From Trichobilharzia szidati (lineage: Eukaryota > Platyhelminthes > Trematoda > Strigeidida > Schistosomatidae), in NCBI GenBank assembly GCA_944472155.2, contig OX235279.1, positions 55,029,564 to 55,093,563 of the forward strand: 64,000 nucleotides of DNA. The letters are read 5' to 3'. Positions 9,801 through 19,372 of the stretch are shown in pieces; positions within the stretch are counted from its first letter, which is position 1, and every line of letters begins with the position of its first letter. The notes beneath the pieces were generated by a model. The model saw only the letters and a program-made list of their open reading frames with translations, ran no database searches and was not told where the DNA came from. Made by a program: the position numbers and the translations under genes.

Positions 9801-12800
9801 CATTTAACACATTATTTTTGATCTACAAATTCACCGTCATTGTTTAGAGCTTTTTATACATAGAGGTAGGTACATTAGAGTAACTCCTAAGGAGGATCTA
9901 ATTGAAAAGAATGTTGTCCGATTATACGTCTTGCTTTAATTGCATCAATAGGAATATTTAGTGATTCGAAAACGCACATAGGAACTCAGTTACAAAAAAA
10001 ACATACTTACGTTATTGACGTGATTTGAAACTGGTTTGTAGTTTCGTACTGGTTCGTATAGTAAGTGGATTTCATGTCGTGGTCGATTTTTGGCTTTTAG
10101 CTTGATGAAAATAGTGATTTAAAATAAAAAATTTATGGTAAATGAAAAATAAGTAATGAAGGTAAAAATAGTATTTTATGAATTAAAACTAAACAAAACA
10201 TTGCTAACCTGCTGGGCTTTGAGCATCATGTATCTTGTATTAGGTGGTGGTCGACACTCAGCTCGACTATTTACACGTCCAAACAAAGATAATCTTCGAG
10301 AGTAACGAGCATTCGGTTTATTTGAGAAAGGAGAAGACACAAGCTTACTGAAGATAGGGTCTATATATGTGCTTCCAGCAGAAGATGAGCTAGTTTGTGA
10401 GCACGTAAGATCATCTTCGCATAAAATTATAAGTTCCTGCCCAGATATAGCTCCCGGACGCTTTTGATTAACACTACTTGAAGTGCTTTGACCAGGACGA
10501 GTGGCGCCAGATGAAGCACTAGATGACGAGGTTTGAATAAGAAATTGGTGTTCCTGAAGGGAAAAAATTAATGTACGTTTATTAATTAGTGGAACTGCGG
10601 ATGAACACCTCGATAGAATTTAATGTGCCAAGTCCCGAGATACGACCGATGTCTAAAGATTGTATCTGCTGAAAGTACATCTTACCAGAGACTGACTACG
10701 GTCACTTGAAGCACAGGAGTAGGAATGATATCTATTTCGAATGGCAGGTATAATACAATAATTCTGTTATACGAGCATCGGTAAGCAATGTTAAGAACTG
10801 GTTAGACCACTCAGAATGGTAGTTCAGAGCATTAGTTAATAGGAAAAAAGATGGGTGCATATATTTGAGTGATTTCTTGAGACAAACCAACAAGGGTGTA
10901 GACTGTAACTCAGAATAATTTCTCACAAATAACACTAAGATGTTGGTCATGAATATGCGGAACGCTTCCAGAAATCTCATTTAAACACTGATAATTTTTC
11001 CATAAAAGCGGTAACTCAAGAGTAGAGAAGACTGGTGGGCAAATTTTAAAATTCTATCTATTAATCCTTCAGGCTACAAAATATTACCTGGTGTTCATGG
11101 ACTATAACTGAATATATACACAGACAACTACTTCACGTGAAATACTCACATACAAGAAAAAGAAAATTGTTCAAAAATGCCCATTAAAATTTTCGAAAGA
11201 ACGGCTACTGAACAAAGAATACTCCTTTCGATAGCTTCATTATCAGGTTCTACGGTTATATATACATAATAGTGGATGAATTAGTGCTATTAACAAGAAT
11301 AATGTCTAAATAACATCGAATCAGTAATATCATTAGATTACAGTTCAGTAGCATCAACATAATAAACTGAATGTCAGAAAAATTAGGAAAGATAACAATA
11401 CAAATTCATGAATTTATAGTCCCTACTGAAGGCCAGGGCAGCAGTAGTGGCTGGCCCTGCTTCTTTTGCACACAAAGCACTGGCTGTGCAAAACAAGTTC
11501 AACAACTACAACTACCTTCAGTAGAGACTATAAATTCATGAATTTGTATTGTTATCTTTCCTAATTTTTCTGACATTCAGTTTATTATGTTGATGCTACT
11601 GAACTGTAATCTAATGATATTACTGATTCGATGTTATTTAAATATTATTCTTGTTAATAGCACTAATTCATCCACTATTATGTATATATAACTGTAGAAA
11701 CTGATGATAAATTTATCGAAGAGTATTCTTTGTTCAGTAACCGTTCTTTTGGAAAAGAAAATTCTTCTTTCCGTCCTCCTACTTTGCGTATGATTCCAAG
11801 ACCAACTGTAATTATTATTTTGCTATAACTAATATGTTTTGCACTTTTCACGTAACATTTATCAACATCATTTCCTTAACTAACCTTCTGCTCATTCTCT
11901 TCACTTACCACTTATTTTCGTTTTTGTCTTTATGCTCTTTTGTTTAATTCAGTTTTTCTGAGTTTTTCATATTACTCAACCTTGGTCTAAAGTTACCAAT
12001 CTTCATCTCCCCCACCCAAGTTGCTGCATTATTATAATCTACGAGGCACTGCATAGGGACTTGCTGGAACGACTGATATGCCTATATTGCAAATTTCTCG
12101 TGGGGCAGTAACAATAAAACTGCCTCTAACTAGCCAGTCCTTTGCCAAAACAGAGGGTTTATGCACGTGAGGAAGAGTCCAAAGGACGGTAACACATAGG
12201 TTTTCTACTATGACTGAGTTAACAGTATCATACTTCACGCATTTAATCATGACATTTTGCAATTATAAGGCATGATTACGAGCCTTTATCTTAACAGTAG
12301 GTAAGCACATCTCTTAGTACATACCATAAAGCATACAAATATATATTTCAGGAGTACTGGTTCGTACAAAAAATTATTAACTCTTGTGGCAGATTGCCAG
12401 AAGTATCTCCAGCGAAAATTTACTTGCTAAAAAATGGCAGACACAACCAGAGAGTACCAACGCAGAAGGATGAGCATGGTCTGGAAGTCTTTTATCTTCA
12501 GTCAAAAATTTGAATCAATATCATTTATTGTGCGAACTTGCCTTCGGTATCAGATTTCCCGATTCACCGACTTGTTTCAACAGTTCTGAATCCGTAACAA
12601 GAGTAACCTGAGATCCAGGACCTTTGTTAACATTCTGAGATGCAGTACTTGAACTTGCAATAACAACTTTCCCAACTACACCATCAGGGCCGGCATTATG
12701 CCAAAGTTCAGCTAGATATTTTGGAACTTTGACTAACCAAACTCCATCTTTAGCTCTACTGGTATCAACAACGTGCAAGGCGTGTGCATCAGCAAAACTA

Positions 12801-12832
12801 TCGGAAGCAGACTTTAATCTTAAATCAGACAT
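6714..12832 (-). CDS. GTF2F2: Transcription initiation factor IIF subunit beta (TFIIF beta, RAP30)
   Basis: The coding exons join as 12832-12542, 10553-10209, 10100-10011, 8747-8604 and 6857-6714, all in phase 0, giving 337 codons. TFIIF beta is a nuclear partner of TFIIF alpha that delivers RNA polymerase II to the preinitiation complex. Visible hallmarks are VWLVKVPKYL (residues 31-40, N-terminal dimerisation part), RAECRPPPNTRYM (about 194-206), NYKPVSNH (232-239), HQYYSIKDLVVLTKQP (274-289) and WELKPEYRHY (313-322) in the C-terminal winged-helix domain. Human RAP30 has 249 residues; the excess here is mainly a Ser-rich stretch in exon 2 and a short Thr-rich tail. The start is the ATG before SDLRLKS, because the upstream in-frame codons lack ATG. 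Intron 1 has a GC donor. Introns carry PLE and RTE relics, and a PLE hairpin lies in the 3' flank. Confidence 0.95.
7090..7640 (-). pseudogene. RTE-clade LINE reverse-transcriptase fragment in GTF2F2 intron 4
   Basis: On the minus strand, 7566-7258 is open and contains KTLGPNGVALKALKDTG, IIRTYKKRNKSSCDNNRGIS and ALSNAGEKQGRR. RTE-type RTs have GPDGI, then I.PIYKKG.KS.C.NYRGISL and RL...REKQ in this order. After a frame break, FLDLKASLDFVGRED corresponds to the FLDLKAAFDSVDRE box (about 7180-7120). Both ends are truncated. The element has the same orientation as GTF2F2. Confidence 0.65.
8604..8747 (-). CDS. GTF2F2: GTF2F2 coding exon 4
   Basis: It has 48 codons, beginning IEYELKKKTEGK and ending HQYYSIKDLVVLTKQPL, then GTAAGT. 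This is the first half of the DNA-binding winged helix. Confidence 0.93.
8748..10010 (-). other. GTF2F2 intron 3
   Basis: A GTAAGT...TTTTCAG intron of 1263 bp. No gene or recognised repeat was found inside. Confidence 0.75.
10011..10100 (-). CDS. GTF2F2: GTF2F2 coding exon 3
   Basis: It has 30 codons, with acceptor ATCAAG before 10100 and donor AAC|GTAAGTATG after 10011. It contains NYKPVSNH, the linker conserved in TFIIF beta. Confidence 0.9.
10209..10553 (-). CDS. GTF2F2: GTF2F2 coding exon 2
   Basis: It has 115 codons between CTTCAG| and CAGCAG|GTTAGC. It starts EHQFLIQ, matching the family's EHPFVLQ, then has a Ser/Thr-rich expansion, and ends with FGRVNSRAECRPPPNTRYMM. The expansion accounts for most of the extra length over vertebrate RAP30. 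Confidence 0.9.
11210..11250 (-). ncRNA. Hammerhead-like motif, left edge of the intron 1 element
   Basis: Minus strand: GAAC, CTGATAA, a 10-nt stem II region, GAA, then AGGAGTATTCTT as a weak stem III, T, and GTTC pairing with GAAC. The core has G8 changed to A, so cleavage is unlikely without that base. Confidence 0.4.
11697..11735 (+). ncRNA. Hammerhead-like motif, right edge of the intron 1 element
   Basis: Plus strand: GAAA, a full CTGATGA, TAAATTTATC, GAA, GAGTATTC, then TTTGTTC. The core heptamer and GAA are intact, but the A after GAA is missing and stem I is weakened. It is a decayed mirror copy of the left-edge motif. Confidence 0.4.
12542..12832 (-). CDS. GTF2F2: GTF2F2 coding exon 1
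   Basis: It has 97 codons from ATG (12832-12830). It contains VWLVKVPKYL and ends GNLIPK, followed by AAG|GCAAGT. A GC donor is needed, because the frame stops soon after and the next exon resumes exactly where the family alignment predicts. Confidence 0.9.
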
Positions 12833-12938
12833 AATTGTAATCGACAATACAGACGATTAAGATAGAGCACACTATTGCAAACTATATATGGGAAGCAGTA
12901 CACTGATAATGATCATAACATTTTACCAATAATAGTAT

Positions 12939-13115
12939 TCACGGTATAAGAGTGACACCAGAAGCTACACGGAGAAATGGGACAGACTGATGATGATCAC
13001 CAGCCACTCGTTCTTGAACTAGCGCCTTCTCATCCACGCCCAGACGACCTTCAACAAGGTCATAGAGCGCTCTCCAATGTTCAATTTCACTTCGGGAGCT
13101 GAACACGCATGTCCA
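12939..13115 (-). CDS. Possible terminal exon of a gene just upstream of GTF2F2
   Basis: In minus sense, TTATTAG| at 13116 is followed by 58 open codons and TGA (12941-12939). The frame reads WTCVFSSRSEIEHWRALYDL, later VDEKALVQERVAGDHHQ, with coding-like residue balance and AT-biased third positions. I do not recognise the family. The GTF2F2 ATG lies 106 bp downstream. A second minus exon could sit at about 13341-13500 (CTTTCAG and GTAAGT edges), but its open frame does not join this one in phase, so the model is incomplete. Confidence 0.42.
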   Translation of the reverse strand, partial: WTCVFSSRSEIEHWRALYDLVEGRLGVDEKALVQERVAGDHHQSVPFLRVASGVTLIP

Positions 13116-13607
13116 CTAATAAGTATTCAAAAATTTTTAGTCCTAAATTAATTTTGAAGCAGTCACTCTCTCTACATGCTTACTACAGCTTTCTCAGACT
13201 CTTTAGTCAGCAGTATGTTCATTGAGCTTGATGAACAGTTTTACGATCATTTCAGTTTAGTAAGATGTTTGAATTTACACCTGACAGATTACCGGGTAAA
13301 GTGGATTTTAGTTCTTTAATTTTTCTTTCCAATTTTTGGGAGACTTACGATTCAATGTTGTTTCGGATGAGCCAACAGAAAATGCAGCAACTAATTCTTC
13401 TGTTAGAGAATTCCGCTGGTCTAATATTCCATGCAGAAATCAAACTTCCACATGCAAAAGATGTGGATGGGTTTTCTGGACTTAGACGTAACACTACTGA
13501 AAGTAAGCGGTTACAGAGAGATGAGCTGGGATGAAACAAGATGTTATGTAAAATAAAGATCCTAGTATGAGTACAAGGAAACCGAAAATTTGAAAAATAT
13601 AAGATAT

Positions 13608-14067
13608 AAAAGATTTCAGATTTATTGGTTGAGGATAGAAGGCTTCGAGCCTATGTTAATCCTTTTCTAGTAAATTTCTGTGGTTGTCCAAACCCTTCTT
13701 GGACGAATCAGTTGAGGTTGCAGACACCACTTTTTCTGGGAGTCGGTTCCAAGAGTTTATGACTCGATGTGAGAACCTGTACTCAACAGCAATATGATTT
13801 CTTCTTGGCTTTTGAACTCTCCTGCTATGTCCTCTAAGGTGTTCCGACATGGTGGGAAGGAAAAGAGAGAATAGGTCAGGTCCGTACTCATTATTTAAAA
13901 TTTTAAACATTGTGATTAAATCTCCTCTCTGCCTACGGTATGACAAGGAGAAGAGATTTAAACTTTCTAGTCTTTCCTCGAATGATAAATTAGTCATTCC
14001 GAGAACCATACGTGTTACCTTCCTTTGAACCCTTTCTAGAATAAGTGAGTCCCCTTTTAGACAAGTG
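13608..14067 (-). mobile_element. 5'-truncated 3' end of the LINE found complete at 34302-38040
   Basis: About 460 bp are nearly identical to 34302-34762. Both contain the same 117-residue stretch from RMVLGMTNLSFEERLESL to the end of the ORF (stop at 13656). The match begins at the AATAAAT-containing 3' end and stops abruptly at about 14067 after TTTTAGACAAG. 5' truncation is the usual outcome of target-primed reverse transcription. It lies about 0.8 kb upstream of GTF2F2. Confidence 0.85.
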
Positions 14068-14979
14068 GTCAGCAATATAGCAGTTTTGGTCGCAGTCTAC
14101 TGATGGTGTAATAGTTGACGGTAAGCAGAGGCCGAATGGTATGAAGAAAATATTTCAACTTGCAGAACTCAGTATGCTTAACTTTTTTGACCGTTTTCTA
14201 CATGGTGTATCTCAGTGACTTCAGTGTAAGCCGTATACTTATATGATGAAAAGTTATTACCAGATGAATTTCAAAATTATACTTCTTCGATAAATATAGG
14301 AAAATGTATGGCTGCTGACTGGTAATAATCACTTATACTTGAAACGGTAGAATGTATTGCCCTGTATGCACTATTTCGAGGTAGGATAGCTGAGCTGCAT
14401 TCTCTAGGGATAATTGAGGTAATTCCACTTATTGGAGGAAACTTAATAAGGAGCAGTAAGATTTTTTGTACTATAGAATTTAATCAGGTGAACATATTCT
14501 TATTGTATTGCACTTTCGGACGTCGATGACCTGCTAGTTAGTCTTAACTACTTAGTGATGCCACATGGCAGACTAATCTTAAATCTATACTGATGTGATT
14601 TCCTTCGTTAAGTCCTGGGTCCTCTTTATCTTATTCTCACACTAGCAGTTTTGACCTGTGAACCGGTTAGGTAAGGATTTTTAATGTTTTTCTGGGCTTC
14701 GTTTTAACATATCAGGCGTTTAAAAATATCTAGTTTCGGAAGGTAGTTCGTCCCAAAAGTGAAACATTTAATAGTGAAAATTTTCTCCTCAGTGGTACGT
14801 TTTTGGATAAAGATAGTGAAGAGGTGGTCGCACTTGCGTAACTAATATGGTTTAAGACTATAACACCTTATGGATGAGCTCCTTTAACAATGTTTTCCGG
14901 TAAATTTGGAGAGAAGAAATAAGTCACACATCACTCCCCCACCTACATTGGTTCTATTTTCGGTCGAATACAACTGTTA

Positions 14980-15170
14980 GGATGTTCTACTTGTTGGCTG
15001 AACCCTATTACGCCTTTCGTGAAGAATCTCTGAACACTTTTTTCTGGTCTTCCGAACTTGGGTTACCATACACGAGCACACAGTATTCAGGCTTAGGTCA
15101 TATGCATGTATTACACATAACTAATCATGCTTCCCCGGTGTACAAGTTCCTCAGGACGCAGTGAGCAAAT
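14980..15170 (-). pseudogene. Possible LINE RT C-terminal relic
   Basis: The minus frame shows RPKPEYCVLVYGNPSSEDQ, resembling the VRPkLEYC..vW.P....D segment after the RT palm in CR1-type LINEs (compare RPILEYCPFIL near 19690). Nothing else around it could be aligned, so this may be coincidence. The flanks from 14070 to 14980 and 15170 to 15890 show nothing else supportable. Confidence 0.28.
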
Positions 15171-15889
15171 CATGTGCTACCTCGTTTGCCTGATAAGAAG
15201 ACTTTACATAAAAATTTGTCCTTAGGTTCACCATTGTGTTCAGGTTCGAAAGGAGGTTACCAGGTTGATGATTGGATTCACTCGGTACACTGGTTGAAAT
15301 TTCGATTGCTAAACCTTTTTTGCAAATAATTTTACTAGAATAGTACTACATGTTTTCTGGTTTGATGCAACTCTAATTTTCCAACGTGGTATAGGGGTGC
15401 TAACGTCATGTGATCTGACTGTGGTACACTCTTAGCACATCCGTTACAAGGGTTTGTACGGCTGAACCTATCCCGGACACTCAAGATCATTGGATGGATA
15501 AGGTACCTGAAAGTCAATTTTGTCCAAGTTAGTAGGCTATGTTACTGTTCACAGTGACTTTTAATTTTATCGCTCAGTTACTGACAGATTATTCACAAAT
15601 GCTGCGTTTTACATCCTTTTAGTTCTTCTTGCAGTTAAATTGTTAGTTCAGTTAGTTTCGAAAGTTTCTACCAACAGGTCAGTTCATTCGTCTCATTGTA
15701 ACTGTTTCACACGTAACATGATGAGTGCTTGGAGTGTTTAGGTGTTTTTCAGTCGTTAATGAAATAACACTATGCACAATTCTGAGAATTATATATAGGA
15801 ATATTCTTCAGTGATAAAAGCTGTTTTTTCCAGATTACTTTTTGGTTGCCTCTATTATTGATGGTCCAAATGGTTAGTTAAACTGTGAA

Positions 15890-16260
15890 AACCTGGAAAG
15901 AACGATGTCTTTCAAGTTGACATTTGTAACATACAACGATCTGGTGAAGAAAGCACGGTCAGTGTGAGTAAGAAGAACATATTGCACCCAGAAAAATTAG
16001 AACCTGAGCTAAAGCTGAAACTTCTTTGAAGTCTTTCGAGGTGACTGCATCACAACTGTTCCAGATATAAGATTACGAACACCTGATATGTTGTGACAGA
16101 ACCCAAATTAAACAAGGATGAACAACAGTTGAAGTACGAATATGTTGTGCTTGCATGTATTTTGGGAGTGAAAGAAACAGAAAGGAATCAGAAACCTCTA
16201 AAGGACAAATGTTGTCTATGGATATTAATGCTTAATGCACTAGATCCAAATACATAAATT
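15890..16260 (+). pseudogene. Unrecognised decayed coding patch
   Basis: Two plus-strand stretches without methionine starts read like protein: about 45 codons from PGKNDVFQVDICNIQRSGEE (15893 on), and 56 codons from about 16088 containing NKDEQQLKYEYVVLACILGV and ending at a TAA. Stops and a frame change separate them. This could be a dead transposon ORF or a retrocopied gene. No family was recognised. Confidence 0.3.
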
Positions 16261-18648
16261 AGAGTTATCCGTGGTAAAGCCAGTATTAACAGCCATTCAT
16301 TATGTTGCATAACGATTTAGAAAGGGAATTATATACGATGATCCACGGAGTATAAGGAATATTCTACTTGAAGATAGGACTTTTGCAAGAATAACCTGTC
16401 CGATTTTAATCTACAGTCGGTGGTTTTTTCGAAGTCACAATGATTTGAGAAGGTAATTATAGTTCTGGATGAAAGCACTGGCTGAATACAAATGTATCGT
16501 TTCAAATAATCAAATTCTTATTCTTCAGATGTTTGTAATCTCTTGTTACTTATAATCACGAGGTCTACTTAATTTTTAGCAAGACTCTAAATAAAGTTTC
16601 CTTAAACTAGTGGTCTTTTCTAATCTTGATTGGCAAAACATTTGTTAACATGATTAGACTAGTAGATAGCTAAATAGTAGGCCCTGCGGCTAAGAACCGT
16701 AGTCGCAATTTTTCGGATTAACATAATGCATCTAACTGTCACAATTCCATGGATATAGTTTTTTCCTCATATTGTACTACAACATTTAGAAATCAGAAGC
16801 ATACTGTCTTCGATAGATTTATCTTCCCTTTGCAAGTGACTGCGAATAGTGGGTCAGTTGACATTTTATGGTGATAGGTTAAACACCTCGAAATGCTATC
16901 ATGGCGATGTTCTGAGGATGTCCACGCTCACTTTATAATTCAAAGATAACGTTAAATTGCTCCCTAAAGCAGCAGCTATGGGAGATTTCCTTCAGCGGAA
17001 ACTATTTTAAGGTAGCTCTAAGTAATGTTTCATAGAACTCAGCATTGCACATTAGTTATGTCTAAATACATTAAACGTTGTATAACTGGTCAAATCTTAG
17101 TTCTTACACACTTTACTAGGTAGTCTTACTAATAATTAACGCACAGTAATAGTTTTCATTTTGTTTTGCAAATCTAGCTCAAGAACATTATGCCTACATG
17201 TGGTGCAGATTTAAGTCTAATACGCTGTGTGATAAGTCCTACAAAACACGCTACTCTCATGATTAAAGCTGGAAGAACACGTCAAGCACGATAAAGTTGC
17301 GTCATTATAGTATGTTATCTATTATTGGATTCAGAAAACGTAAGTAATATAAGGTAGATATGTAAATACCGCAGCTAATGAACCTAAAGATGATGGGTAT
17401 TACCTAATACCACATGATTTAGCGGTATACCAGAAATAAATAAAAGTGGTTTTTGAGTTCGTTTTCAAGTAAACAGTATATTTGATGATGCCGCTTCATA
17501 TTAACAGATGAGTGAAGTTACTACATTTACTAGTACTACAGACCTAGCGTTTAGCATTTCATAGACGTGCACCTGGCTAAATAAGGCAACTCTAGGGTAT
17601 CGAACAGCATATTTTTATTCGACTTGTTCAATCCCTAACAATTTGCTGCTGCATAGAAACAGGCAAAAATCCCATCAGTGAAAAAAGCAACAGTCTAGTA
17701 ATACTGCGGCAAGTCCCCATCACATTAATTAAACTTAATGTGCATTAATCCAAATTCACATATTATAACAGCCGATAGTCAAGCGAAGCATTGAAGAAGT
17801 CCAGAAGAATTGGTGGTGAAGAGTATATAAAACATTTTATTAATTCAAAGAAAATTCTGTTGAAGAGTAATAGCGTTAGTTTGACTGACTGATATTTTCG
17901 CTGATTTAATATTAGACAATCTCCATATACTAAAAGCACATGTAAGGACTAGCACAGCATGAAGTTATGAAAGATATTTATACATATTGGTATACAAGGT
18001 GGATACATTGATTCTAATAATACTGAGTAAAATTCTCACACAAATAAAAATATTTGTAGTCCACAGCTGATTTGTATATTGACACCATATGCGTAAACAG
18101 ACCTCATATGTTTTCCAGTATTAGAGGATTATAATAATAATGCTCTCATTTTGTACATGAGGGACGCCAGTTTACAGGCATCATCAATATGATAAATCAC
18201 ACATACAATTAGTAAGCATATTTAATAATAGTAATTTATTAAAGTACATTTTTCCTACCTGTGTAGGACACACCAATTGTACAGGTATGGATAAGTATTA
18301 TTTAAATTACATAAATTTGGTTCATGGTTAAATAATGTGGTTGCAGTCATTTTGTCTATGGGAACAATATGATAACTAGACATTCAATGGAGCACATCAA
18401 GAAATATAGAAATATTGTCTTCGCATTAACAAAAAAACCCAAGTATGTTTCGGATGGATTACAAATACTTGGGAAAAAAAAAGCTTGAAGTAATTCCTCC
18501 ATATAACTTTGGTGTGTACGGCATCGAGTCTTATTCCTGATTTATATACAAGTTCGGTAATAATTTCAAATAAGTGATCCACTTGTGTAGTTTTGTCAGC
18601 ATTTTCATCGTAAGTAACACTAGAAGTGAATTGTACTCAATGTAGACT
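16261..18648. other. No gene recognised; one LINE-tail-like patch
   Basis: AT-rich sequence without supported frames. The stretch 18131-18230 (ATAATAATAATG, then GTTTACAGGCATCATC) resembles the tail repeat at 18649-18760. Confidence 0.3.
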
Positions 18649-18760
18649 AATAATAATGATAGTTTATATTTTCTTATAAACAGGTGTTTACAAAAGATGC
18701 AAGCCTTTTTTACAGGCTTCTATGTTATGAATTACAATCGTGAAGTATCATAAATTAATA
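18649..18760 (-). repeat. Dispersed LINE 3'-tail-like repeat
   Basis: Read on the plus strand, TAATAATGATAG, then CTTATAAACAGGTGTTTACA and GTGAAGTATCATAAATTAAT recur at 24597-24720 (weaker) and, inverted, at about 34062-34190. The ATT-rich edge suggests the 3' end of a CR1-type element. Here it could be the 3' end of the minus-strand LINE whose coding region starts at 19373. Confidence 0.45.
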
Positions 18761-19372
18761 CTTTGTCATTGGTATAAAGGTATATTCCACAACTGTAATC
18801 CAGGATGTGTTATGGGGGAAGGTAATGTGTAATTGACGAGGCAGTTGTAGGATATGGCACCAGTAAATTTTGTAGATCCTTTGTCGTTGTAAGTAGTCAA
18901 ATATCTACATTCTTTGTTCTCATTCAAAATTTCGCACAGAAGCAAGGATGGTGACAGAAAAAAGAAGACAAATGACAGCAGCACAGAAGAAAACAAGTAC
19001 AGTCTTCAAGAAGTGATTAATAAATTTACATACATATATTCTGTGTAGTAACTATGATTATTTTGGTACATTAAGTAACTAGTCCTGTTATGCTAACTTT
19101 TATATCATGTGTGAACTAATATTAATGGCCTGTGTAGAAATGTCTATCATGTACTTCCAATAATGTTAATATCTATAATTGTGGTTTGTTGTAACTCATA
19201 CGTTTAATGAACTTAAAATATCCATGTAGGGTGAAAAAGAGGATGTAAGAGTCAGACGCAAAAGTGAATTGTCATCTTTGAGCAGTCTGGTGACTGAGGA
19301 GATGAACACTGCGAGTGTGTTTGCATCGTGCAAATCAGCTGGTAGTCTATTCCAAATGACTGAAAACTTATT

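Larger units (their letters stand above)
11194..11752. mobile_element. PLE-related inverted-repeat element inside GTF2F2 intron 1
   Basis: Arms 11194-11437 and 11520-11752 are inverted copies over about 235 bp; for example, the left arm's GAATCAGTAATATCATTAG is complemented in the right arm. The 80-bp centre holds two smaller hairpins (GGCCAGGGCAG/CTGGCCCTGC and TTTGCACA/TGTGCAAA). Each outer edge carries a hammerhead-like motif facing outward, the layout seen at 48711-50613 and 6359-6631. There are no coding frames, so it appears to be a non-autonomous relative. Confidence 0.6.
10554..12541 (-). other. GTF2F2 intron 1 (GC-AG)
   Basis: It begins GCAAGT and ends TTCAG in transcript sense, 1988 bp. 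It contains the PLE-related inverted-repeat element at 11194-11752. Otherwise nothing recognisable. Confidence 0.8.

Noticed and set aside
13265..13534. 89-codon plus ORF starting at an ATG, and a 64-codon minus ORF over it
   Set aside because: Neither has a recognised domain. The minus one has splice-like edges (CTTTCAG, GTAAGT) but does not join the neighbouring exon in phase. Left undecided.
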